The notes below the pieces were generated by a model. That model was not told where the DNA came from, did not search any database, and was given only the letters and a program-made list of their open reading frames with translations. A program made the position numbers and the translations under genes. Shown piece after piece: positions 1-4,138 of a stretch of 5,057 nt of DNA. The DNA is from CAYRKQ01 sp964424985. Lineage in GTDB: Bacteria > Patescibacteriota > Saccharimonadia > Saccharimonadales > UBA7683. The first letter of the stretch is position 1. Every line of letters begins with the position of its first letter. The stretch covers positions 1 through 5,057 of the forward strand of contig CAYRKQ010000033.1 in assembly GCA_964424985.1 (NCBI GenBank). Direction: 5' to 3'.

Positions 1-30
1 ACATGGCTTGCCAGCCACCCGAATGAACGG

Positions 31-90
31 TTAGACTTGGATAGAGTTGCGTTTGGTTTTGGAAGTTAGGCCGACCTCCCCGGCACTCAT
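31..90 (-). CDS. Short ORF at the head of a fifth array unit (19 aa), possibly a broken gene
   Basis: This ATG sits where the other array genes start: 25 nt after the conserved CAGAT and 9 nt after a TATTAT hexamer. It encodes MSAGEVGLTSKTKRNSIQV and then stops, and it begins ATG-AGT much as genes A and D begin ATG-AGC. A second frame on the same strand, from position 91 to the window edge, stays open for 30 codons but has no start codon. One small indel near the start would join the ATG to that frame. It may therefore be a frameshifted array gene, a true micro-ORF, or chance. The product is not recognised. Confidence 0.3.
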   Translation of the reverse strand: MSAGEVGLTSKTKRNSIQV

Positions 91-99
91 CCTACTTAG

Positions 100-120
100 A
101 TAATACGCTGTTTTGATCTG
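100..120 (-). promoter_or_regulatory. Putative promoter of the left-edge unit (CAGAT-N10-TATTAT)
   Basis: On the minus strand CAGAT (120-116) is followed after exactly 10 nt by TATTAT (105-100), and an ATG comes 9 nt later. The same order and the same 10-nt gap occur before genes B and C. No TTGACA-like -35 is visible. If TATTAT is the -10 box, the transcript would start at or just before the ATG. Confidence 0.45.
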
Positions 121-168
121 TTTGGTACCGTGAAGTTTAAAATAACGGCAGAGCGAGGGGTTAATTTG
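112..168. repeat. Array spacer repeat, copy R1
   Basis: This 57-bp stretch matches 1170-1227 at roughly 85% (about 8 mismatches and one 1-nt gap, counted by eye). Conserved blocks on the plus strand include ATCTGTTT, GGTACCGT, TTTAAAATA, GGCAGA and AGGGGTTA. The repeat begins in the last codons and stop of gene C and runs downstream to the promoter of the next unit. It contains the palindromes GGTACC and TTTAAA but no GC-rich hairpin with a T run, so it is not a standard terminator. Confidence 0.8.
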
Positions 169-601
169 AGGCGAGAATGGTGTCGACGGCGAGGACGGGG
201 ACGAAGAGTAGTTCGTCGGGGTCTACTCTTACAAATTGGGGTACGAGGAGGGCGCCGTCAAAAGCCAGGCAGACGGCTCGAACAGTGCCATGACCAATTA
301 TTTTACCAACATGGACTTTCGAAAAAGTGGCGAAACTACCCTCGAGCATTACATCGGTAATGCTGGTGTACGTGAGATCTTCAGACGCATCAAACGATTT
401 TGGGATAACAAGGCCGCGAGCAGCTTGGACGAAGTAGCTTTGGCCAATAAAGCCCAGTTCATCAGCGGCAAAATCTAGTTCTGCCAGTAGCCTTTGATCT
501 GCAGGTGCCATAGTAAAGTCGTTATTTGAACTACTAAAACTTTGCTGGGCTCTCAGTTCGGCAAGTTCAACAGGGTTGGCTGGCATATCGACCGTATTCA
601 T
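161..601 (-). CDS. Array protein C, unrecognised (146 aa)
   Basis: I do not recognise this protein. It is acidic and soluble-looking, with no signal peptide or membrane segment. The N-terminal half (residues ~10-60) looks helical and the C-terminal half (~85-143) is rich in beta-type hydrophobic runs. The segment RAVCLAF (108-114), followed by D115, VP (120-121) and PVL (135-137), lines up with protein B: EAIELRL, D107, IP (113-114) and PVL (132-134). The two are probably distant paralogs. The chosen ATG lies 23 nt after the conserved CAGAT and 7 nt after TACTAT, matching the layout of B. No Shine-Dalgarno site is seen. Like A and B it ends in Asn-stop, and the stop lies inside repeat R1. Confidence 0.75.
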   Translation of the reverse strand: MNTVDMPANPVELAELRAQQSFSSSNNDFTMAPADQRLLAELDFAADELGFIGQSYFVQAARGLVIPKSFDASEDLTYTSITDVMLEGSFATFSKVHVGKIIGHGTVRAVCLAFDGALLVPQFVRVDPDELLFVPVLAVDTILASN

Positions 602-608
602 GATGAAT

Positions 609-629
609 ATAGTACTCTCTTTCGATCTG
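609..629 (-). promoter_or_regulatory. Putative promoter of gene C (CAGAT-N10-TACTAT)
   Basis: CAGAT (629-625) is followed after 10 nt by TACTAT (614-609), and the ATG of C comes 7 nt after that. The identical 10-nt gap in three spacers supports a shared function. A 7-nt gap from -10 to start codon implies a leaderless or nearly leaderless transcript. A TATATT overlapping this site by a few bases is an alternative -10. Confidence 0.45.
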
Positions 630-648
630 TTTTAGTAGATGCTAGTTT
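625..648. repeat. Array spacer repeat, shortened copy R3
   Basis: This spacer between B and C keeps the two ends of the longer R1/R2 repeat: ATCTGTTTTAGTA, which matches ATCTGTTTTGGTA in R2, and CTAGTTT at the stop codon, which matches TTAGTTT. About 30 bp of the interior is missing. It is best read as an internal-deletion version of the same spacer. Confidence 0.55.
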
Positions 649-1151
649 AATGATGGCGTGAAAAGAGCTAGGGCTCCTTCATCTAGTGGAGTGAGAAGGA
701 GGTTTACTTCGGGTTCGCCGCGCTCGTTATCTATGGTTGTCTTGGAAACAAGTACAGGGGCAACTATGTGCACATCATCTCGTTTAATAGGGAGTACATC
801 AAACCTTACTGGTATGGCGACAAACTCTTCATCGAGGCGCAGTTCTATTGCTTCACTGTTTCCATTGCCCTCCAGGTCTTTTGAAAGGCCTTGCCATGTG
901 CCGAAGATACGGCACACCTTATTTCTATAAGGACACTCGACGGATAACTCGCCGAGTCGTGCTTGCAATTTCTCATCGTTAATAATAGCTGCCGTCTCAC
1001 TGTTGGCATCAATTGATTCAATGACTTGTTCTATCTCAATTCCGGTCCCAGCCATTGAAAATTCAGGAGCAGCATCAACGGCAATGAAATCGACGACCTG
1101 ACGGTAGATCTCATTACCCTCAACGGATAAGATGGTGGTGGACTCCGACAT
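642..1151 (-). CDS. Array protein B, unrecognised (169 aa)
   Basis: This acidic, soluble-looking protein is not recognised. It starts MSESTTILS. A further in-frame ATG lies upstream at 1175, but that codon falls inside the conserved spacer motif CAGAT and reads ATC in the two other spacers, so it is unlikely to be the start. The ATG at 1151 sits 22 nt after CAGAT and 6 nt after TATTGT, matching its neighbours. C72 and C80 are the only cysteines and form no clear metal site. The C-terminal core EAIELRL (100-106), IP (113-114) and PVL (132-134) parallels protein C. A further ~35 residues follow that core and are absent from C. The end is Asn-stop. It probably belongs to the same transcription group as A and C. 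Confidence 0.72.
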   Translation of the reverse strand: MSESTTILSVEGNEIYRQVVDFIAVDAAPEFSMAGTGIEIEQVIESIDANSETAAIINDEKLQARLGELSVECPYRNKVCRIFGTWQGLSKDLEGNGNSEAIELRLDEEFVAIPVRFDVLPIKRDDVHIVAPVLVSKTTIDNERGEPEVNLLLTPLDEGALALFTPSLN

Positions 1152-1157
1152 AAAAGT

Positions 1158-1178
1158 ACAATACCATTTTTTCATCTG
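1158..1178 (-). promoter_or_regulatory. Putative promoter of gene B (CAGAT-N10-TATTGT)
   Basis: CAGAT (1178-1174), a 10-nt gap, then TATTGT (1163-1158), with the ATG of B 6 nt further on. It is the same module as in front of C and the left-edge unit. The hexamer is a weaker -10 (TATTGT), and no -35 consensus is visible upstream. Confidence 0.4.
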
Positions 1179-1227
1179 TTTTGGTACCGTAAATTTTAAA
1201 ATAGTGGCAGAACTAGGGGTTAGTTTG
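1170..1227. repeat. Array spacer repeat, copy R2
   Basis: This 58-bp partner of R1 covers the spacer between A and B and includes the stop codon of A. The central ATTTTAAAAT is a perfect palindrome, and GGTACC is another. GTTTTG and CAGAAC on either side can form a weak imperfect stem, but R1 does not keep that pairing well, so a conserved hairpin is not supported. Confidence 0.8.
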
Positions 1228-1582
1228 GATATTGGTCTCTGAAGTAAACGATGATTATTGAGAGGAAGGGGTCGTTGCTGGCGCAGAGACGTTCAAGGTT
1301 AGTCACTGGTGTTCTAACATATGCTCCGCTTTCACTACTGGTAACGCCCAGGCCGACGCATTCGACATGTGATCTATCTTTCCAGCCTGGGTAAAGGGTT
1401 GCTTCTAGGGCAAGACCCTCTTGAAGCTGGTACGGTACTATACCAGTCGGTACTTCAAATACAGGATTGTAGTGGTGGTCAAGTACTGGATCGGCCATTA
1501 ACTTGCGCGCAAACTGCATAATTTCGTCTGGATTGGTGACGAGGCGAGAGTCTACAGCAGCGAGTTCTTGATGAGTGCTCAT
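1220..1582 (-). CDS. Array protein A, unrecognised (120 aa)
   Basis: This small soluble-looking protein is not recognised. The N-terminal ~30 residues look helical. The rest contains alternating hydrophobic stretches, including ECVGLGV (74-80), which matches the [E/R]-small-aliphatic-x-L-x-hydrophobic pattern in B, C and D, and a strongly hydrophobic end around LSIIIVYF (107-114). The start ATG-AGC lies 8 nt after TATACT in a promoter block shared with gene D. No Shine-Dalgarno site is present. The stop lies in repeat R2, and the last residue is Asn as in B and C. It is the first of the three small genes linked by R-type spacers. Confidence 0.72.
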   Translation of the reverse strand: MSTHQELAAVDSRLVTNPDEIMQFARKLMADPVLDHHYNPVFEVPTGIVPYQLQEGLALEATLYPGWKDRSHVECVGLGVTSSESGAYVRTPVTNLERLCASNDPFLSIIIVYFRDQYPN

Positions 1583-1590
1583 AAGCTGGC

Positions 1591-1620
1591 AGTATATCGC
1601 CCCTGCTGAAGTTAAGCACA
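1591..1620 (-). promoter_or_regulatory. Promoter block of gene A (TGTGCTTAA-N13-GATATACT)
   Basis: On the minus strand TGTGCTTAA (1620-1612), 13 nt, GATATACT (1598-1591), then the ATG of A after 8 nt. The same two words with the same 13-nt gap occur before gene D, while the intervening bases differ. TATACT is a good -10 hexamer. TGTGCTTAA occupies the -35 region but does not resemble TTGACA, so it may be an activator or alternative-sigma site. Confidence 0.6.
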
Positions 1621-1655
1621 GCCATGGGATGGATCAGGGCATGCCAATCTATAGC

Positions 1656-1669
1656 AGTAGTCGACTACT
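1656..1669. promoter_or_regulatory. 14-bp perfect palindrome between D and A
   Basis: AGTAGTCGACTACT is a perfect inverted repeat without a loop. It lies 14 nt beyond the stop of D and about 36 nt upstream of the TGTGCTTAA box of A. It has no T run, so it is not a terminator. It could be an operator for a dimeric regulator, but a chance palindrome is possible. Confidence 0.3.
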
Positions 1670-1683
1670 CGGCACCTTATACA

Positions 1684-2634
1684 TCACAATATTTCGGCTT
1701 GAATAGGTTGCCCGGTAGGGATATATAGCATTGCATCCGAGGCAAGGTCTAGATCCTCACGGGTGTCTTTTGAGGGGTCAATTACTAGACAGATTCCTGC
1801 AAGTTCGTCTGGTCGGTCGGCGTTTTTTCTAATTGCTTTTGAACGCAGCTGCAAGTAGTCAATACTTAGAAAGCCCAAGCATGCGCCTTCAACATCTAGA
1901 TGACCTAGGCTAAGTGGTATAAGGCTCTTTTGTTTGCCCTGGTTGAGCATAGTGTAACCGTAGCCAGCAAGTAATCTCATTGGCATGTGCTGAAGCCCTG
2001 TTTCTTGCTCTGCGGCTTTTACTAGCGCTCCTAGAATCCGCAGTTGGGCAGGTCGATTCTTTCTTCTGAAAGGGGTTGATCTTAACAAGTGGTCAACATC
2101 CTGCGTATAAGCGTCTAACACCGAGTCCCAATTTGACGCTGGGCAAGGAACGCCAGACTCATCTGAGATAAAGGCCGACTCCAATTCATCTACGAGCGTA
2201 ATAGAGCTGTTCATATCAAAGTAGGCCATGTAGCTAGCAGTGTTTATAAGTGTGAGGCCTCGCGCCGAGGGTACAGACTTTAGATGTGCTTGGTGCATCA
2301 AAATTGGCCGCTTAGGATTCTCAGGGTCTGGTACTATAGCGACTCCATTATGAGATCCCATCGCGGTCGTCCTCATAGTACCGTCAGCTTCCCATTTACC
2401 CTTGGTGTCAAATGCTGGCAACACCGCGACGCCATTGAAATACACTTTTTCACCAGCAAATGGGCAAATTTCATTAAGTTCTGAAATGATATCACTTCTT
2501 AATTCTGTCGTAAGGTCATCAGGAGGTGTGGTGTCGAGGAGGTGTTGAAACTCAACTACTGAATCATAGAAGTTTTCTATACATTCAGCTTGCGTAACAA
2601 CGCCTGTTTCAGTGTATTCTGTTGTCTCGCTCAT
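1684..2634 (-). CDS. Array protein D, unrecognised (316 aa)
   Basis: The largest array protein is not recognised. It is soluble-looking, with no signal or membrane segment. Residues ~15-55 look helical, ~62-120 are beta-rich (FNGVAVLPAFD, then NGVAIVPDPEN), ~175-235 look helical, and ~240-316 are beta-rich again (EGACLGF at 249-255, then AGICLVIDPS at 279-288). NGVAIVPDP and AGICLVIDP hint at an internal duplication, which is weak. EGACLGF matches the C-terminal motif of A, B and C. An upstream in-frame ATG at 2670 would add 12 residues. I prefer MSETTE at 2634 because TATACT ends only 7 nt before it, so the upstream codons would not be transcribed from that promoter. ATG-AGC is also the start of A. 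Confidence 0.75.
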   Translation of the reverse strand: MSETTEYTETGVVTQAECIENFYDSVVEFQHLLDTTPPDDLTTELRSDIISELNEICPFAGEKVYFNGVAVLPAFDTKGKWEADGTMRTTAMGSHNGVAIVPDPENPKRPILMHQAHLKSVPSARGLTLINTASYMAYFDMNSSITLVDELESAFISDESGVPCPASNWDSVLDAYTQDVDHLLRSTPFRRKNRPAQLRILGALVKAAEQETGLQHMPMRLLAGYGYTMLNQGKQKSLIPLSLGHLDVEGACLGFLSIDYLQLRSKAIRKNADRPDELAGICLVIDPSKDTREDLDLASDAMLYIPTGQPIQAEIL

Positions 2635-2641
2635 ACGTGCG

Positions 2642-2671
2642 AGTATATCAGTTACGTGCATTTTAAGCACA
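2642..2671 (-). promoter_or_regulatory. Promoter block of gene D (TGTGCTTAA-N13-GATATACT)
   Basis: TGTGCTTAA (2671-2663), 13 nt, GATATACT (2649-2642), then ATG-AGC after 7 nt. It is the same arrangement as before gene A. It faces away from the promoter of the 79-aa gene in the same short intergenic region. Confidence 0.6.
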
Positions 2672-2687
2672 AACTAATATGAAAAGA

Positions 2688-2716
2688 TTGACATGTAATT
2701 CCAAGAGGCGTATACC
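2688..2716 (+). promoter_or_regulatory. Sigma-70-type promoter of the 79-aa gene
   Basis: Perfect TTGACA (2688-2693), a 17-bp spacer, and TATACC (2711-2716). The predicted start is near 2723, leaving a ~25-nt leader that holds the AGGAGG site. It is among the strongest consensus promoters in the window. Confidence 0.75.
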
Positions 2717-2737
2717 GGTAATGTTGTCTAAAAAATG

Positions 2738-2743
2738 AGGAGG
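2738..2743 (+). promoter_or_regulatory. Strong Shine-Dalgarno site AGGAGG
   Basis: AGGAGG lies 5 nt before the GTG at 2749 and fixes that start. It is the only clear Shine-Dalgarno site before a gene in this window. Confidence 0.75.
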
Positions 2744-2748
2744 GTGTT

Positions 2749-2988
2749 GTGTGTGATCGAAACGCTGGTGGGGAATGTCTTGAAAACGCTTTTACGAATG
2801 GGCATGCAGGTTCTGATTTGCCCACACATGCCGAGTTTCGTAGTGGTGATAGAGAAACGGGTGGTGTCGTTGGTTGTTTGGCGTGCGGCAATGTTTTGGT
2901 GGCAATAAGACCGTCAAATGAAGATGACGGGTTTGATGAGCTTGTGACAGTGCCTGCAAGTGCCCTCCCTCAGCGACAAGTCTCGTAG
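2749..2988 (+). CDS. Small Cys-containing protein of unknown function (79 aa)
   Basis: This GTG-started gene has a consensus promoter and a perfect AGGAGG, which argues it is real despite its size. The protein has C2 and C10 near the N-terminus, H19 and H27, and a CLACGN knuckle (C43-x2-C46) typical of small zinc-binding folds. It could bind zinc through C43/C46 with C2/C10 or the histidines, but the spacing fits no family I know. It lacks a membrane segment and is acidic towards the end (NEDDGFDE). Its TAG stop touches the TATACT box of queA, so the two genes are tightly packed and may be partly co-transcribed. A reverse-strand ORF over the same DNA has no such signals. Confidence 0.65.
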   Translation: MCDRNAGGECLENAFTNGHAGSDLPTHAEFRSGDRETGGVVGCLACGNVLVAIRPSNEDDGFDELVTVPASALPQRQVS

Positions 2989-2994
2989 TATACT
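2989..2994 (+). promoter_or_regulatory. -10 box of queA, directly before its GTG
   Basis: TATACT lies 7 nt before the GTG of queA, and no Shine-Dalgarno site lies between them. No good -35 is seen 16-18 nt upstream. The layout equals that of genes A and D and implies a leaderless queA mRNA, unless queA is read from the upstream 79-aa gene. Confidence 0.45.
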
Positions 2995-3001
2995 TTTTTA
3001 A

Positions 3002-4039
3002 GTGATTGAGTTTGATTTACCAAAAGAGTTGATTGCCCAGGAACCGGCGCGGCCGCGTGACCATGCGCGGTTGCTGGTGTATGATCGCCGCACAAAGCAG
3101 ATTACTGATGATTATTTTTATAATCTTCTCACCTATCTGCCCGATCCGACGTGCGTGGTAGTGAACAATTCGAAAGTGGAACATTGTCGGCTGCTATTTG
3201 ATGGCGGCAAACGCGAAATTTTTGTGTTGGAAGGTGTGAATGACAGAGCGGTGCGGGCACTGGTACGACCAGGCAAACAGTTCAAGCTGGGGTCGGTGGT
3301 TCAGTTGACTAAAGCAGTTTCAGCTCAAGTAATGGCGATTGACGAGGAAGGCATTCGGACGCTAGAATTTAACGTGGTGCGAGACCATCCAGAGTTGGTG
3401 GCGGCGCAACATGTGCCACTGCCACCCTACATTGCTCAAAATGATGAATTAGCCAGCGAATATCAAACCATCTATGCCAAAAGTTTAGGCTCAAAGGCAG
3501 CGCCCACGGCGGGGCTACACTTCACCGACGAATTAAAGCGAAAGGTTCAATCAGAACGTGATTGGGCGGAGGTGACACTACACGTCAGTCTCGGCACATT
3601 TGCCGGGCTTACTGATGAGAACTTTAAAACTGGCCGTTTGCACGAAGAATACTTTGAAATCACGCCTGAAGTTGCTCGAAAAATATCAGCTGCTACTCAT
3701 GTGACAGCAGTGGGTACCACCTCAGTGCGGACGATAGAATCTGCCGAGGCGTGTCATCCCGTACTTGATACGGGATCCAGTCGGTTAAAGATTCCTGCCT
3801 CCGCAGGAATGACAGATTCCGCTGCATATCATAACAGCACCGATATCTTCATTCAGCCTGGCTACAAATTTAAGCGAGTCAATTCTCTCATTACTAACTT
3901 TCACTTACCGGGCACTTCCCTGCTTCTTTTGGTCGAGGCATTTGTCGGCTCGGAGGACGAGCTAAAACGTATTTACACCCATGCAATAAAAGAAAAATAC
4001 CGCTTCTATTCCTTCGGCGACGCTATGCTCATCCTGTAG
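3002..4039 (+). CDS. queA: S-adenosylmethionine:tRNA ribosyltransferase-isomerase
   Basis: QueA transfers and isomerises the ribosyl part of S-adenosylmethionine onto preQ1 at the wobble base (G34) of tRNAs with GUN anticodons, giving epoxyqueuosine in the cytoplasm. Family signatures run end to end: DLPKELIAQEP (5-15) with RDHARLLV, NNSKVEHCRL (55-64), VPLPPYI (138-144), YQTIYA then GSKAAPTAGLHFT (163-175), TLHVSLGTF (192-200), LHEEYFEI, VGTTSVRTIES (237-247), TNFHLPGTSLLLLVEAF (298-314) and YRFYSFGDAMLI (333-344). The GTG is preceded directly by an in-frame TAA, so no longer start exists. Residues 251-271 are a foreign 21-residue insert between conserved blocks; without it the protein is 324 aa, shorter than E. 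coli QueA (~356) mainly in the N-terminal half. Tgt and the preQ1 genes are not in this window. Confidence 0.95.
   Translation: MIEFDLPKELIAQEPARPRDHARLLVYDRRTKQITDDYFYNLLTYLPDPTCVVVNNSKVEHCRLLFDGGKREIFVLEGVNDRAVRALVRPGKQFKLGSVVQLTKAVSAQVMAIDEEGIRTLEFNVVRDHPELVAAQHVPLPPYIAQNDELASEYQTIYAKSLGSKAAPTAGLHFTDELKRKVQSERDWAEVTLHVSLGTFAGLTDENFKTGRLHEEYFEITPEVARKISAATHVTAVGTTSVRTIESAEACHPVLDTGSSRLKIPASAGMTDSAAYHNSTDIFIQPGYKFKRVNSLITNFHLPGTSLLLLVEAFVGSEDELKRIYTHAIKEKYRFYSFGDAMLIL
3752..3814 (+). repeat. In-frame palindromic element inside queA (RPE-like)
   Basis: This 63-bp element (21 codons) has near-matching inverted ends: TGTCATCCC at the left, and GGAATGACA at the right, whose complement is TGTCATTCC. 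It holds two perfect hairpins: CCCGTA/TACGGG around a 5-nt loop (3758-3774) and ATTCCTGC/GCAGGAAT around a 4-nt loop (3791-3810). The encoded residues include HPVLDTGSS and IPASAGMT, which resemble the peptides of Rickettsia-type palindromic elements and related GTCATCCC...GGAATGAC repeats of other bacteria. It sits in the variable loop between ES (246-247) and DIFIQPG, keeps the frame and leaves every conserved motif intact. The flanks GAATCTGCCG and GATTCCGCTG match at 7 of 10 bases, perhaps a decayed target duplication or chance. Confidence 0.85.
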
Positions 4040-4066
4040 CCAAGCATGGATGTGCGAAATATCACA

Positions 4067-4096
4067 TTGATTACTTTAACGTAAGCGAAATATAAT
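4067..4096 (+). promoter_or_regulatory. Promoter of the HNH-like gene
   Basis: TTGATT (4067-4072), an 18-bp spacer and perfect TATAAT (4091-4096). The predicted transcript start is near 4103, only a few bases before the ATG of the 10-codon ORF at 4106. Confidence 0.65.
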
Positions 4097-4105
4097 ACAG
4101 GCAGG

Positions 4106-4138
4106 ATGGTAAAAATACAAAGAATCTGGAAAAGCTGA
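4106..4138 (+). CDS. 10-codon leader ORF overlapping the next start (TGATG)
   Basis: This ORF encodes MVKIQRIWKS. Its TGA shares one base with the ATG of the 181-aa gene (TGATG), a typical layout for termination-reinitiation coupling. The ATG lies 9 nt after TATAAT, so it could be the 5' end of a leaderless transcript. The peptide contains a single Trp and no codon run that suggests attenuation. No hairpin is seen nearby. The alternative is that it is chance and the main gene starts by itself with a weak GGA 7 nt upstream. Confidence 0.35.
   Translation: MVKIQRIWKS

Noticed and set aside
130..478. Plus-strand ORFs over gene C (130-360 and 236-478)
   Set aside because: They lie opposite gene C, lack promoter or ribosome site, and the first is an unlikely Arg-rich product.
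658..930. Plus-strand ORF opposite gene B
   Set aside because: Arg/Ser-rich low-complexity translation with no start signals; shadow of gene B.
112..1227. Integron-type attC sites in the array spacers
   Set aside because: Spacing and one-way gene order are suggestive, but I find no GTTRRRY/RYYYAAC core pairs, no consistent imperfect hairpin between copies, and no integrase in the window.
112..1227. CRISPR array
   Set aside because: The repeats are separated by whole genes, not by short spacers, and no cas-like gene is present.
2284..2484. Plus-strand ORF opposite gene D
   Set aside because: No start signals and fully inside gene D.
2652..2891. Minus-strand ORF across the D / 79-aa gene intergenic region
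   Set aside because: Covers two divergent promoters and the strong AGGAGG of the plus-strand gene; no start signals of its own.
4040..4090. Intrinsic terminator after queA
   Set aside because: Only a weak TGTG/CACA pairing exists, with no GC-rich stem and no T run. I found no convincing terminator anywhere in the window.
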